In this document: positions 41,183 to 49,130 of the stretch, piece by piece
How positions within the stretch are numbered: the stretch's first letter is position 1
Layout: every line of letters begins with the position of its first letter
DNA from: Enterobacter ludwigii
Lineage (GTDB): Bacteria; Pseudomonadota; Gammaproteobacteria; Enterobacterales; Enterobacteriaceae
Reading direction: 5' to 3'
Assembly (NCBI GenBank): GCA_023023105.1
Contig: CP083824.1
Span: forward strand, 682,001 to 746,000
Length of the DNA: 64,000 bases
Notes under the pieces: model-generated
Seen by the model: the letters and a program-made list of their open reading frames with translations, nothing else
Told to the model about the DNA's origin: nothing
The model's database searches: none
Translations under genes and position numbers: made by a program

Positions 41183-41682
41183 TGAGTAAAACTCTCTGTT
41201 CAACAGGACTGCGCTGGCTGTGGCTGGTTGTGGTGGTGCTGATTATTGATCTGGGCAGCAAGTTCCTGATCCTCCAGAATTTTGCTCTGGGGGAGACGGT
41301 TTCACTGTTCCCGTCGCTTAACCTGCACTATGCACGCAACTACGGTGCGGCGTTTAGTTTCCTTGCTGACAGCGGTGGCTGGCAGCGCTGGTTCTTTGCA
41401 GGTATCGCGATCGGTATCTGTGTGGTGCTGGCGGTGCTGATGTACCGTTCGAAGGCAACGCAAAAGCTGAATAACATTGCCTACGCACTGATCATTGGCG
41501 GCGCACTGGGCAACCTGTTTGACCGCCTGTGGCACGGCTTTGTGGTCGATATGATCGACTTCTACGTCGGCGACTGGCACTTCGCGACCTTTAACCTCGC
41601 CGATAGCGCAATTTGCATCGGTGCGGCGTTAATCGTGCTGGAAGGCTTCTTGCCTAACTCGGCCGCGAAAGAGCAGGCGTAA
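41182..41682 (+). CDS. lspA: Lipoprotein signal peptidase
   Basis: LspA cleaves the signal peptides of lipoproteins in the inner membrane. The 166 residues contain four membrane helices and the two catalytic aspartates, Asp123 (GFVVDMIDF) and Asp141 (FNLADSAI). The start overlaps the ileS stop, so translation is coupled. A hairpin at 41690-41714 follows in the gap to fkpB. Confidence 0.98.
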   Translation: MSKTLCSTGLRWLWLVVVVLIIDLGSKFLILQNFALGETVSLFPSLNLHYARNYGAAFSFLADSGGWQRWFFAGIAIGICVVLAVLMYRSKATQKLNNIAYALIIGGALGNLFDRLWHGFVVDMIDFYVGDWHFATFNLADSAICIGAALIVLEGFLPNSAAKEQA

Positions 41683-41689
41683 CACACTC

Positions 41690-41714
41690 GCCCGGTGGTG
41701 TAGTGCCACCGGGC
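41690..41714 (+). terminator. Intercistronic hairpin between lspA and fkpB
   Basis: GCCCGGTGG (41690-41698) pairs with CCACCGGGC (41706-41714) around a 7-base loop. No T-run follows; it may cause partial termination or protect the upstream mRNA. Confidence 0.6.
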
Positions 41715-41734
41715 AAAACAAGCGAGCAATTTGC

Positions 41735-42184
41735 ATGTCTAAATCCGTACAGAGCAACAGCGCGGTTCTCGTTCACTTCACGCTGAAACTGGATGATGGC
41801 TCTACCGCTGAATCCACCCGCAATAACGGCAAACCAGCCCTGTTTCGTCTTGGCGATACCTCCCTGTCTGAAGGTCTTGAACAACAGCTTCTTGGTCTGA
41901 AAGAGGGTGAGAAAAAGGCGTTTTCACTGGAGCCGGATGCCGCGTTTGGCGTGCCAAGCCCGGATCTGATCCAGTATTTCTCGCGCCGCGAGTTTATGGA
42001 TGCGGGCGAGCCGGAAATCGGGGCGATTATGCTCTTTACCGCTATGGATGGCAGCGAAATGCCTGGCGTGATCCGCGAAATCAACGGCGACTCCATCACC
42101 GTTGACTTCAACCATCCACTTGCCGGGCGCACCGTCCATTTTGATATTGAAGTGCTGGAGATTGACCCAGTACTGGAGGCCTGA
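41735..42184 (+). CDS. fkpB: FKBP-type peptidyl-prolyl isomerase FkpB (SlpA)
   Basis: The 149-residue protein is a SlyD-like FKBP with chaperone activity in the cytoplasm. It starts with [18 protein letters not shown] and carries the inserted chaperone flap ([16 protein letters not shown]). Length equals E. coli. ispH starts one base after the stop. Confidence 0.97.
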   Translation: MSKSVQSNSAVLVHFTLKLDDGSTAESTRNNGKPALFRLGDTSLSEGLEQQLLGLKEGEKKAFSLEPDAAFGVPSPDLIQYFSRREFMDAGEPEIGAIMLFTAMDGSEMPGVIREINGDSITVDFNHPLAGRTVHFDIEVLEIDPVLEA

Positions 42185-42185
42185 A

Positions 42186-43136
42186 ATGCAGATCCTGTTG
42201 GCTAACCCGCGCGGCTTCTGCGCCGGTGTAGACCGCGCTATCAGCATTGTTGAAAACGCGCTGGAGATCTACGGCGCGCCGATTTATGTGCGTCACGAAG
42301 TAGTGCATAACCGCTATGTGGTCGACAGCCTGCGCGAGCGCGGTGCCATCTTTATCGAGCAGATTAGCGAAGTGCCGGATGGTGCGATCCTGATTTTCTC
42401 CGCGCATGGCGTTTCTCAGGCAGTGCGTAACGAAGCGAAAAGCCGCGATTTGACGGTGTTTGATGCCACCTGTCCTTTAGTGACAAAGGTGCATATGGAA
42501 GTGGCGCGTGCCAGCCGTCGTGGTGAAGAGTCGATTCTGATTGGCCACGCGGGTCATCCGGAAGTTGAAGGCACCATGGGCCAGTACAGCAACCCGGAAG
42601 GGGGCATGTATCTGGTTGAGTCACCGGAAGATGTCCTGACGCTGAATGTGAAAAACGAAGCCCGTCTGTCGTTTATGACCCAGACGACGCTCTCCGTGGA
42701 CGATACCTCTGACGTGATTGATGCCCTGCGTCAGCGTTTCCCGAAAATCGTCGGGCCGCGTAAAGATGACATCTGCTACGCGACCACTAACCGCCAGGAA
42801 GCGGTGCGTGCACTGGCTGAACAGGCGGATGTGGTGCTGGTTGTTGGCTCGAAGAACTCCTCTAACTCCAACCGCCTGGCCGAGCTTGCGCAGCGTATGG
42901 GGAAAGCGGCATTCCTGATTGACGATGCAACGGACATTCAGGAAGCGTGGGTGAAAAATGTGGCCTGCGTCGGCGTTACCGCAGGCGCTTCCGCGCCGGA
43001 TATTCTGGTGCAGAACGTGATTGTCCGTCTGCAGGAGCTGGGCGGTGGCGAAGCGATACCGCTGGAAGGACGCGAAGAGAACATCGTTTTCGAAGTCCCG
43101 AAAGAACTGCGTATCGACGCCCGCGAAGTGGAATAG
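42186..43136 (+). CDS. ispH: 4-hydroxy-3-methylbut-2-enyl diphosphate reductase
   Basis: IspH makes isopentenyl and dimethylallyl diphosphate, the last step of the MEP isoprenoid pathway, with an iron-sulfur cluster. The cluster cysteines are Cys12 (PRGFCAGV), Cys96 (DATCPLV) and the cysteine in [10 protein letters not shown] near 197. From 42186 the protein has 316 residues, as in E. coli. It closes the ribF-ispH cluster and is followed by a strong terminator. Confidence 0.98.
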   Translation: MQILLANPRGFCAGVDRAISIVENALEIYGAPIYVRHEVVHNRYVVDSLRERGAIFIEQISEVPDGAILIFSAHGVSQAVRNEAKSRDLTVFDATCPLVTKVHMEVARASRRGEESILIGHAGHPEVEGTMGQYSNPEGGMYLVESPEDVLTLNVKNEARLSFMTQTTLSVDDTSDVIDALRQRFPKIVGPRKDDICYATTNRQEAVRALAEQADVVLVVGSKNSSNSNRLAELAQRMGKAAFLIDDATDIQEAWVKNVACVGVTAGASAPDILVQNVIVRLQELGGGEAIPLEGREENIVFEVPKELRIDAREVE

Positions 43137-43151
43137 TTTACTCTCTGCCTG

Positions 43152-43185
43152 AAAAATGCCGGTGGCGAAAGCTACCGGCATTTTT
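43152..43185 (+). terminator. Terminator after ispH
   Basis: AAAAATGCCGGT (43152-43163) pairs with ACCGGCATTTTT (43174-43185); the run of T closes the stem. It marks the left edge of the accessory region. Confidence 0.9.
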
Positions 43186-43234
43186 GTTTCTGGTTAACTG
43201 TGATTCACCATCAAGATTGGTGCCTTCATCGACA

Positions 43235-43250
43235 GGTTAATCGTTTAATC
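43235..43250. promoter_or_regulatory. LacI-type operator in front of the cupin isomerase pair
   Basis: GGTTAATCGTTTAATC differs by single bases from the operators at 48969, 49000 and 49091. It has the central CG of LacI-family sites. It lies 43 bases before the first cupin gene and so should bring the pair under the regulator at 49131-50138. Confidence 0.7.
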
Positions 43251-43292
43251 TGATAGGCTGATGTTGCTGTTCTCCTTGGGCCGGAGATGACT

Positions 43293-43847
43293 ATGGAACC
43301 AGAAATTATTCTGCCACCTCAGGTGGCATGGGCTACTGGGGCGCTAGCCAGAGGCCCGCTTGTTCGCAAGACAACCCGCCTTGCCGATCTTCCCTGCATC
43401 TTCGCTAACCGCGAGGAGTGGAGGTGTCGCGACCCCCAACAAAGCGTATACGACGTTGAGGTACTGGAATCCCCCATGGCTGAGGGGGCGCTCTACGTTG
43501 GTGTCACGCACCTTCATGCAGGTAAAGTTGGTGATGAGTTCTTTATGACGCGCGGTCATTTTCATGAGCGCCGTGAACAGGGGGAAGTCTATTTTGGCCT
43601 GCGTGGCAGCGGCTTACTGTTGTTGCAAACGGAGGCGGGCGATGCGCGTATTGAGCAGGTAGCAACAGGGTCGGTACACATTATTCCTCCTTTTACGGCG
43701 CACCGTTTGATCAACACCGGTAATGAGACGCTCTCCTCGCTGGCCGTCTGGCCAAGCGTCGCGGGGCACGACTACGCGGCGCTGGCAGAGGGTTTCGCTC
43801 TGCGAGTCTTTGCCGCCGGGCAAGGTGTCGAGGTGCGTCATGTCTGA
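43293..43847 (+). CDS. Cupin glucose-6-phosphate isomerase family protein, short form
   Basis: With the ATG at 43293 (GGAG six bases before; the ATG at 43287 touches it) the protein has 184 residues. It matches the archaeal cupin-type phosphoglucose isomerase: TRGHFH with His89 and His91, Glu98 in EVYFGLRG, and His137 in PPFTAHR. These correspond to the metal ligands His88, His90, Glu97 and His136 of the Pyrococcus furiosus enzyme. AGHDYAALAEGF is also shared. It probably interconverts a phosphorylated aldose and ketose; the true substrate is open. The gene overlaps the next one by 8 bases. Confidence 0.85.
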   Translation: MEPEIILPPQVAWATGALARGPLVRKTTRLADLPCIFANREEWRCRDPQQSVYDVEVLESPMAEGALYVGVTHLHAGKVGDEFFMTRGHFHERREQGEVYFGLRGSGLLLLQTEAGDARIEQVATGSVHIIPPFTAHRLINTGNETLSSLAVWPSVAGHDYAALAEGFALRVFAAGQGVEVRHV

Positions 43848-44610
43848 CTATGGCCTTGATATGACCATTACCCATCAACCGCTGGGTTTTAGCTATGGTG
43901 ATGATGTCACCGGGCCGATGCCGGAAATCCGTAGTCTGGATCAGATTCGCCCGTCACTGCGCGATCCTGACTGTCAGGGGCCGGATCTGGTGTATGCCAT
44001 CGCCATGGATGTCGCGCGACTGATGGACAGGCCGGAGCTGGAAAAACGGATGTTGCTCTTTGGTGTGGTTACCTACGCCGCAGGTACGCTCGGCGATGAG
44101 CCAATTCGCAGCCAGGGGCATATTCACCGCATCAGCCAGCATAGCGGATGGTCACCGCCGGAGCTTTATGAGATCTGGCAAGGTAAAGCGATTATTTACA
44201 TGCAGGAGTACGTCGAGGACGATCCCGGACGCTGTTTTGCCGTTTTAGCGGGGCCAGGAGAAAAGGTGCTGGTGCCACCTGGCTGGGGTCATGCGACTAT
44301 TTCGGCCTCGCCTGATACTCCGCTGACTTTTGGTGCCTGGTGCGATCGTGAGTACGGCTTTGAATATGACGCGGTTCGCGCGCGCAAGGGGCTGGCCTGG
44401 TATCCGCTGGTTCAGGGAAAAAATATTATATGGCAGCATAATAGCCACTATATGGCAGGGCGGTTACAGATGATCACACCGCGTCGTTACAGTGAGTTTG
44501 GTATTACGGACGAGCCTATTTATCAGCAGTTTATTGACGATCCGGCTCGGTTTCAGTTTATCTCGCGCCCGGACAGAACGGCAGAGCTGTGGCACCATTT
44601 CCATCCATAA
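43840..44610 (+). CDS. Cupin glucose-6-phosphate isomerase family protein, long form
   Basis: This 256-residue protein is a second, diverged cupin of the same type. The metal ligands appear as His94 and His96 (SQGHIH), Glu108 or Glu111 (PELYEIWQG) and His151 (PPGWGHA). An extra C-terminal part of about 70 residues is not seen in the short form. The ATG at 43840 lies inside the end of the first gene, so translation is coupled. The two could form a hetero-oligomer or act on two anomers or sugars; this is inference. A shared terminator follows. Confidence 0.8.
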   Translation: MSDYGLDMTITHQPLGFSYGDDVTGPMPEIRSLDQIRPSLRDPDCQGPDLVYAIAMDVARLMDRPELEKRMLLFGVVTYAAGTLGDEPIRSQGHIHRISQHSGWSPPELYEIWQGKAIIYMQEYVEDDPGRCFAVLAGPGEKVLVPPGWGHATISASPDTPLTFGAWCDREYGFEYDAVRARKGLAWYPLVQGKNIIWQHNSHYMAGRLQMITPRRYSEFGITDEPIYQQFIDDPARFQFISRPDRTAELWHHFHP

Positions 44611-44639
44611 AAAAAGCCGGGGCAGAGCCCCGGCTTTTT
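44611..44639. terminator. Bidirectional terminator at the centre of the sugar region
   Basis: AAAAAGCCGGGGC, loop AGA and GCCCCGGCTTTTT form a 13-bp stem. It ends both the cupin pair and the convergent permease operon. Confidence 0.93.
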
Positions 44640-45457
44640 TATCCTGCAAACACCCCGGTTGCCACGCCAAGCGCTGCGAGTACCAGCAGTAGAACCATGG
44701 CTTTGACTGGCGACACGCCGCGTTTTGCCATCAGGTACCAGGTACCCAGCACCACCACCAGCGGAAGCAGTTGCGGGAAAATACCGTCCAGCATCTGCTG
44801 CACGTGAATGTTAACGCCGTCGCGGGTGATGAACTCCAGCCCGGTACCGAGCTTCACATAGCTGGCCGCCACGCCGCCCATGACGAATACGCCCAGCAGG
44901 GAGAGCGCTTCCCGTAGGCGGGTGGATTTGCTGCTGACCAGCATCTCCACAGAGCCTGATCCCATCTGGTAGCCTTTAAGAAACAGGAACCATGAGCCCG
45001 GGATAATAATGGCCAGCCAGGCAACGGTATAAAACAGCGGGCCAAGTATGTTCCCTCCTGCCGCCAGCGCCATCCCGATGCTGAGGAGGATGGGGATTAG
45101 CATTCCGGGGATCATCGAATCGCCGATCCCTGCTATCGGCCCCATCAGGCCCACCTTCAGAGTGTTGATGGTTTCACCATCAATCGGCTCGCCGTTGGCT
45201 TTCTTCTCTTCCAGACCCAGCGCCATACCGTTAACAATCGCGCCAATTTGCGGCTCTGTGTTGTAGAACGACGCGTGACGACGCAGCATCTCGGTGCGTT
45301 GTGCTGCATCGGGATAGAGTTTTTTTGCCACCGGCAGCATGCTCAGGCAGAAGCCGAAAGATTCCAGCCGTTCAAAGCTCATTGAAGAGAGGTTGTGCAT
45401 CATCCACGCCCGCCAGCAGCGGCGCAGATCTTTGCGGGTCAGTTTACGTTCTTCCAT
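44639..45457 (-). CDS. PTS mannose-family permease subunit IID
   Basis: IID is one of the two membrane proteins of a mannose/fructose/sorbose-family phosphotransferase permease. The 272 residues start with KLTRKDLRRCWRAWMMHNLSS and contain the family's GLMGPIAGIGDSMIPG motif near residues 108-123. Hydrophobic segments follow towards the end. The start shares one base with the IIC stop. It is the last gene of the operon. Confidence 0.93.
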   Translation of the reverse strand: MEERKLTRKDLRRCWRAWMMHNLSSMSFERLESFGFCLSMLPVAKKLYPDAAQRTEMLRRHASFYNTEPQIGAIVNGMALGLEEKKANGEPIDGETINTLKVGLMGPIAGIGDSMIPGMLIPILLSIGMALAAGGNILGPLFYTVAWLAIIIPGSWFLFLKGYQMGSGSVEMLVSSKSTRLREALSLLGVFVMGGVAASYVKLGTGLEFITRDGVNIHVQQMLDGIFPQLLPLVVVLGTWYLMAKRGVSPVKAMVLLLVLAALGVATGVFAG

Positions 45458-46254
45458 CAGAATTCATCCTCGTCGTCAGGGACTGGTGCAGAGGCCACGG
45501 CCTGCGGCGTCTCAGGTTTGTAGTTGTAATGAATCAGCGCCAGCAGGGCGCCCACGATCACCAGCGCAACCATATTGAGTTTCAGGAAAACGATGCAGAC
45601 GAAGCCCACCAGGAAATAGATGAGCATGGTGTAGCTTTTGATGATCTGCTTAAGCAGGATGGCAATACCGACGGCGGGCAAAATACCGCCCAGCACGTTC
45701 ATGGTCGAGAGTACGATCTGCGGCAGGCTGTCCATAAAGCCGCTAATGTATTGCGCGCCAAAAAAGACGGCGATAAACGTGGGGACAAAGCGCAGCACAA
45801 AATTCATCACCTGTGGCCATATGGCGCTGTTGAGGTAGATTCCTCGCTCATCGCCATTTTCCAGCGCGACATCCGCCCGATGATTCCAGAATGAATTGAG
45901 CACCATCATCGCATTGAAGAGAATGGTTCCGGCGATACCGATAGTTGCTGCCAGTGCGACGGCAACCTCAGGTCCTTTGCCGGAAAGGATCCCCAGCGCA
46001 ATGGCTGGATAAGCCACAAAGTTTAAATCTGCTGGCATCGAGCCGCCGGGGGTCACCATCGCGATATACACTGCCTGCACCGCTACGCCAATCATAATTC
46101 CGGTTTTGATATCGCCCAGGATCAGGCCAACCAGCATCCCGGAAATAAGCGGTCGGGAGATGAGATACCAACCGCCAGTCAACCCTAAAAGCCACGGACT
46201 GCTGAGTGCACCCAGATAACACAGCAGGCCAATTAATGACGCTTCGATAAACAT
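45457..46254 (-). CDS. PTS mannose-family permease subunit IIC
   Basis: IIC forms the sugar channel with IID. The 265 residues have about seven hydrophobic segments and the family motif region GGSMPADLNFVAYPAIALGI. The C-terminal tail is acidic (PDDEDEF). It overlaps IID by one base and starts 10 bases after the IIB stop. Which sugar it carries cannot be told from sequence alone. Confidence 0.93.
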   Translation of the reverse strand: MFIEASLIGLLCYLGALSSPWLLGLTGGWYLISRPLISGMLVGLILGDIKTGIMIGVAVQAVYIAMVTPGGSMPADLNFVAYPAIALGILSGKGPEVAVALAATIGIAGTILFNAMMVLNSFWNHRADVALENGDERGIYLNSAIWPQVMNFVLRFVPTFIAVFFGAQYISGFMDSLPQIVLSTMNVLGGILPAVGIAILLKQIIKSYTMLIYFLVGFVCIVFLKLNMVALVIVGALLALIHYNYKPETPQAVASAPVPDDEDEF

Positions 46255-46264
46255 GATCCGCTCC

Positions 46265-46759
46265 TTATTTCAGCTTTTGTCTGGCGTCCTGCCAGGTATA
46301 AAAACTGGCATCTGGAACCAGGCGGAATTCAATCGCGTGTCCCTGGACGGTGAGCCACTCGAACGCCGCCGCTTCATCTTTCGTGACCGATTGATTCGGG
46401 CCGATGGTGATCGTGTTAGCGCGAGCGCTCATCGGCCCCACGTTGATTTTCCCGTTGCTGTTTTTCAGGCTAATGCCTGCCTGTTCAATTCGCTGCAGCG
46501 TAAGCGGCGATTTGCCTATCACAAAATACCGCTTCTCGCTGGCAATCACTTTGGGCAGTTTTTCAATCGCCGTTGCGGTATCGAACAGCCACACTTTGGT
46601 GTCAGAGACGGCGCCTTTCATGACCGACGACAGCAGCGGATCGGCCGCAACGGCATCATCAATGGCAACGATGCCGTCACAGGGCAGCTCTTTGGCCCAG
46701 CGTGTGATGAGCTGCCCATGGATCACGCGATCGTCGATGCGAACAAAAGAAATACTCAT
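46265..46759 (-). CDS. PTS mannose-family subunit IIB
   Basis: IIB passes phosphate from IIA to the incoming sugar. The 164-residue cytoplasmic protein starts SISFVRIDDRVIHGQL, with the phospho-acceptor His14. It is encoded as a separate protein; in E. coli ManX A and B are fused. It stands between IIA and IIC with short gaps. Confidence 0.95.
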   Translation of the reverse strand: MSISFVRIDDRVIHGQLITRWAKELPCDGIVAIDDAVAADPLLSSVMKGAVSDTKVWLFDTATAIEKLPKVIASEKRYFVIGKSPLTLQRIEQAGISLKNSNGKINVGPMSARANTITIGPNQSVTKDEAAAFEWLTVQGHAIEFRLVPDASFYTWQDARQKLK

Positions 46760-46769
46760 ATGCAGCTCC

Positions 46770-47198
46770 TTAAAAATCGTCTGTCGGTTCAGAATCTATC
46801 TGTTTCGCCTGTACCAGCGTCGGCAGAGTGAGTTGGATTATTTGCGCGGCAGCATGATGAACATCGCGTGCCATCATCACCTCGTCGGTTTGCAGCAGCA
46901 TCGGGAAGTTGACCCCCGCGACCACGGCGACAGGTGGATGTGTATGCTGGTTAAACGCGACCTCGCAAGCCACATTCCAGGGCGTGCCGCTTTGCATATC
47001 ACACAGCACCAGCACGCCATCAGCATTTATGCTTGCTGCTTCCAGAGTGGCGCAAAAGTCACGGCGGAAGCCCTCTATCCCTGCCTGTTCGGTCAGACAA
47101 ACGGCGTGCACGCCGGGCAGATCGCCATAAACCATCCGGCCGCTCTCCAGCAGAGCGCTGGCAAGCGGACCGTGGGTGGCGACAATAAAATGAATCAT
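46770..47198 (-). CDS. PTS mannose-family subunit IIA
   Basis: IIA receives phosphate from HPr. The 142 residues start MIHFIVATHGPLASALLESG, with the phospho-acceptor His9 in ATHG. It begins two bases after the stop of the isomerase gene; AAGGAG lies inside the end of that gene. No enzyme I or HPr gene is nearby, so the general PTS proteins must be used. Confidence 0.95.
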   Translation of the reverse strand: MIHFIVATHGPLASALLESGRMVYGDLPGVHAVCLTEQAGIEGFRRDFCATLEAASINADGVLVLCDMQSGTPWNVACEVAFNQHTHPPVAVVAGVNFPMLLQTDEVMMARDVHHAAAQIIQLTLPTLVQAKQIDSEPTDDF

Positions 47199-47200
47199 CG

Positions 47201-48943
47201 TTAACTCCTTACCCAGGCTTTGATAGTCGCCAGTGGTTGGCTGGAGGAATTGGCGGGCGGTGAAATGCGATATTCACCGACGCTTGCCGGAATGATGAAG
47301 GTTTCGGCGTAATGGACGGTGAAAGGTGCAAACGCACCGGTTGGGCTATCGACAATGGCTTCGTCTCCCTCCACGAGATTCAGCACATTCACACCGCCAC
47401 CGGTATGATGCAACACGGGTTCGCTAAACCAGTGACGACGGGTTTCGATAAATTCTCGCTCGTGCAGCCCCGTTCGTTCTTCGCGCCAGTAATTTCCTTC
47501 TGCGATAGGTTCAAACTGATTCACCAGATGCTGATGCACCCACTGCGTGTCGCGCTGCCAGTCGATCACCTTTTCACCGTGGTCCAGGTGTACCGGGCGC
47601 GGCAGACCGTCCAGCCCAAGGCGGCCCCAGTCCCATAGTTTGAAGGTGAAGATATACGGCGTAGCGCTGATCTCCAGTACCATGGTCCCGGCGCCGGAGC
47701 AGTGCACTGTGCCTGCAGGGATCAGGAAATGGTCGTGTTTTTTGGCCGGGATTTGATTAACGAAACGGGCATCATCAAACGGTTTGTCACCGCGCCCCGC
47801 ACGCCTGAGATCGTCCATCATGTCCTTAGGATCTATACCGGTTTTGGTGCCCAGATAAACAACGGCATCTGGCCTGGCGTCCAGGATGTAATAGCTCTCA
47901 TCCTGGGTGTAATGCATCCCGAACTGTTGCTGGATGTACTCGGTAACGGGGTGGACCTGGAAGCTTAGGTTTTGGCCGCCAACGGTATCGAGAAAGTCAA
48001 AGCGAATCGGGAACTCCGCGCCGAAACGTGCGTGAACTTTCTCACCCAGCAGAGCGCGAGGCTCAAGCAGAACCAGATCCTGAGAGGGGATCTCGATCCG
48101 CACTGCGCCAAAACGCAGTAACAGGCTGTTTTCCTCGGGCACACAGTCAAAACACCATGCGTAATTGGGTGCAGAGGGATCGAGATCGAATTGTTGTTTC
48201 ATCCACTGGCCGCCCCAGATTCCGGGGTCGAAAAAGGGGACTACGCGGAAAGGCTGCGAGGTCGTTTGTTCAAGCCCGGCACGCAGGGCTTCGCCGCTGA
48301 CCATCGCGGGCTGGTTTGCCCGGGTTGTATCCAGTAAAAAATCGGCGCGTTTGAGAAGCGGCGTTTTGTGGCGATCGAAGACTCTCCATTCGATAAAAAA
48401 GGCGCGTTTGTAGCGACGAAGGATATCTTCATGCTGATTCTCTACGCCCCAGTTCCCCATCTCACCGCTGCGCATACGCTGCTGGATCTCCCATCGAGGA
48501 AGATCGGCATACACCAGCACATCACCCGGATGGACGAGCGCCGCACCGGGGCCGTAAATCACAATCAGCCCTTCAGAGCATTGGCTCACCTGAGCCTGCA
48601 ATGTTTCCAGACGAGTGGGATCGAAAAACTCACCGAGCTGGTGGCAGGAGAGTACGCCAAAGACGCGATCGTCGGTGAGGTTGCGTGCCAGCATTTCATG
48701 AATGGTGCGCTCATCCTGTCGCGCTTGTTCGACATTGATTGTGAGTGTCGGACGCAATTGCGGCAGCAAAGCGTTCTCAAGTTCGGTCATGCGCACGCCT
48801 GGATAGCAATCAATCACCAGTACGGTGCGGCTGCACTGTCGGGTTTTTGCATCAAGGCTGCTGATAATCGCCTCCCAACCTTGCCAGGCGCTGTCGTCAT
48901 AACCCTGAATCATCACCGTGGGGAATTTGTCGTAAGTTGTCAT
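47201..48943 (-). CDS. Long mannose-6-phosphate isomerase (class I) with extra N-terminal domain
   Basis: The 580-residue protein has two parts. Residues from about 235 match type I phosphomannose isomerases: FQVHP with Gln329 and His331, Glu349 in DESYYIL, IPAGTVH with His414, and LGLDGLPRPVHLDHG near 441-456. These are the expected zinc ligands and active-site parts. Residues 1-230 have no counterpart in E. coli ManA. They look like a nucleotide-kinase fold (VLVIDCYPG, DVLVYADLPRWEIQQRM) but lack a Walker A motif; this is inference. It is the first gene of the permease operon, behind a GGAGG site. Confidence 0.85.
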   Translation of the reverse strand: MTTYDKFPTVMIQGYDDSAWQGWEAIISSLDAKTRQCSRTVLVIDCYPGVRMTELENALLPQLRPTLTINVEQARQDERTIHEMLARNLTDDRVFGVLSCHQLGEFFDPTRLETLQAQVSQCSEGLIVIYGPGAALVHPGDVLVYADLPRWEIQQRMRSGEMGNWGVENQHEDILRRYKRAFFIEWRVFDRHKTPLLKRADFLLDTTRANQPAMVSGEALRAGLEQTTSQPFRVVPFFDPGIWGGQWMKQQFDLDPSAPNYAWCFDCVPEENSLLLRFGAVRIEIPSQDLVLLEPRALLGEKVHARFGAEFPIRFDFLDTVGGQNLSFQVHPVTEYIQQQFGMHYTQDESYYILDARPDAVVYLGTKTGIDPKDMMDDLRRAGRGDKPFDDARFVNQIPAKKHDHFLIPAGTVHCSGAGTMVLEISATPYIFTFKLWDWGRLGLDGLPRPVHLDHGEKVIDWQRDTQWVHQHLVNQFEPIAEGNYWREERTGLHEREFIETRRHWFSEPVLHHTGGGVNVLNLVEGDEAIVDSPTGAFAPFTVHYAETFIIPASVGEYRISPPANSSSQPLATIKAWVRS

Positions 48944-48968
48944 CTTATCCTCCGTAATCGTTATTTAA

Positions 48969-48984
48969 GGTTATTCGATTAACC
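48969..48984. promoter_or_regulatory. LacI-type operator 1 of the permease operon
   Basis: GGTTATTCGATTAACC is a 16-bp palindrome with one mismatch. It lies 26 bases before the isomerase start, in its 5' leader. Confidence 0.75.
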
Positions 48985-48999
48985 GCATTTGAGAAGAGT

Positions 49000-49016
49000 G
49001 GTTAACGCGATTAACC
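49000..49016. promoter_or_regulatory. LacI-type operator 2
   Basis: GGTTAACGCGATTAACC repeats the same half-sites with a 17-base length. It is 31 bases from operator 1, about three helical turns. It overlaps the probable start region of the permease operon, next to a TATTTA -10 candidate on the minus strand (49022-49027). Confidence 0.75.
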
Positions 49017-49055
49017 CGCCATAAATACGAATGGGATCCTGATTGATAGCCGTAA

Positions 49056-49071
49056 TGTGAAGAGACTCACA
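49056..49071. promoter_or_regulatory. CRP site in the divergent promoter
   Basis: TGTGAAGAGACTCACA carries both CRP half-sites TGTGA and TCACA with exact 6-base spacing. It lies about 40-50 bases upstream of the probable permease operon start, so cAMP-CRP should activate it when better sugars are absent. Confidence 0.85.
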
Positions 49072-49090
49072 GGGAAAAATGCAAAAAAAA

Positions 49091-49106
49091 GGTTATTCGA
49101 TTAATC
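49091..49106. promoter_or_regulatory. LacI-type operator 3, before the regulator gene
   Basis: GGTTATTCGATTAATC shares 15 of 16 bases with operator 1. It lies 25 bases before the regulator start and should give autorepression; looping with operators 1 and 2 is possible. Confidence 0.75.
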
Positions 49107-49130
49107 TGTAGTGAAGACTAAGGAGACAAC

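Noticed and set aside
43199..43214. CRP-like TGTGA before the cupin pair
   Set aside because: The second half ATCAA matches the consensus TCACA at one base only.
43287..43292. ATG at 43287 as start of the short cupin gene
   Set aside because: GGAG touches this ATG with no spacing; the ATG at 43293 has a normal 6-base gap and aligns better with the archaeal enzyme.
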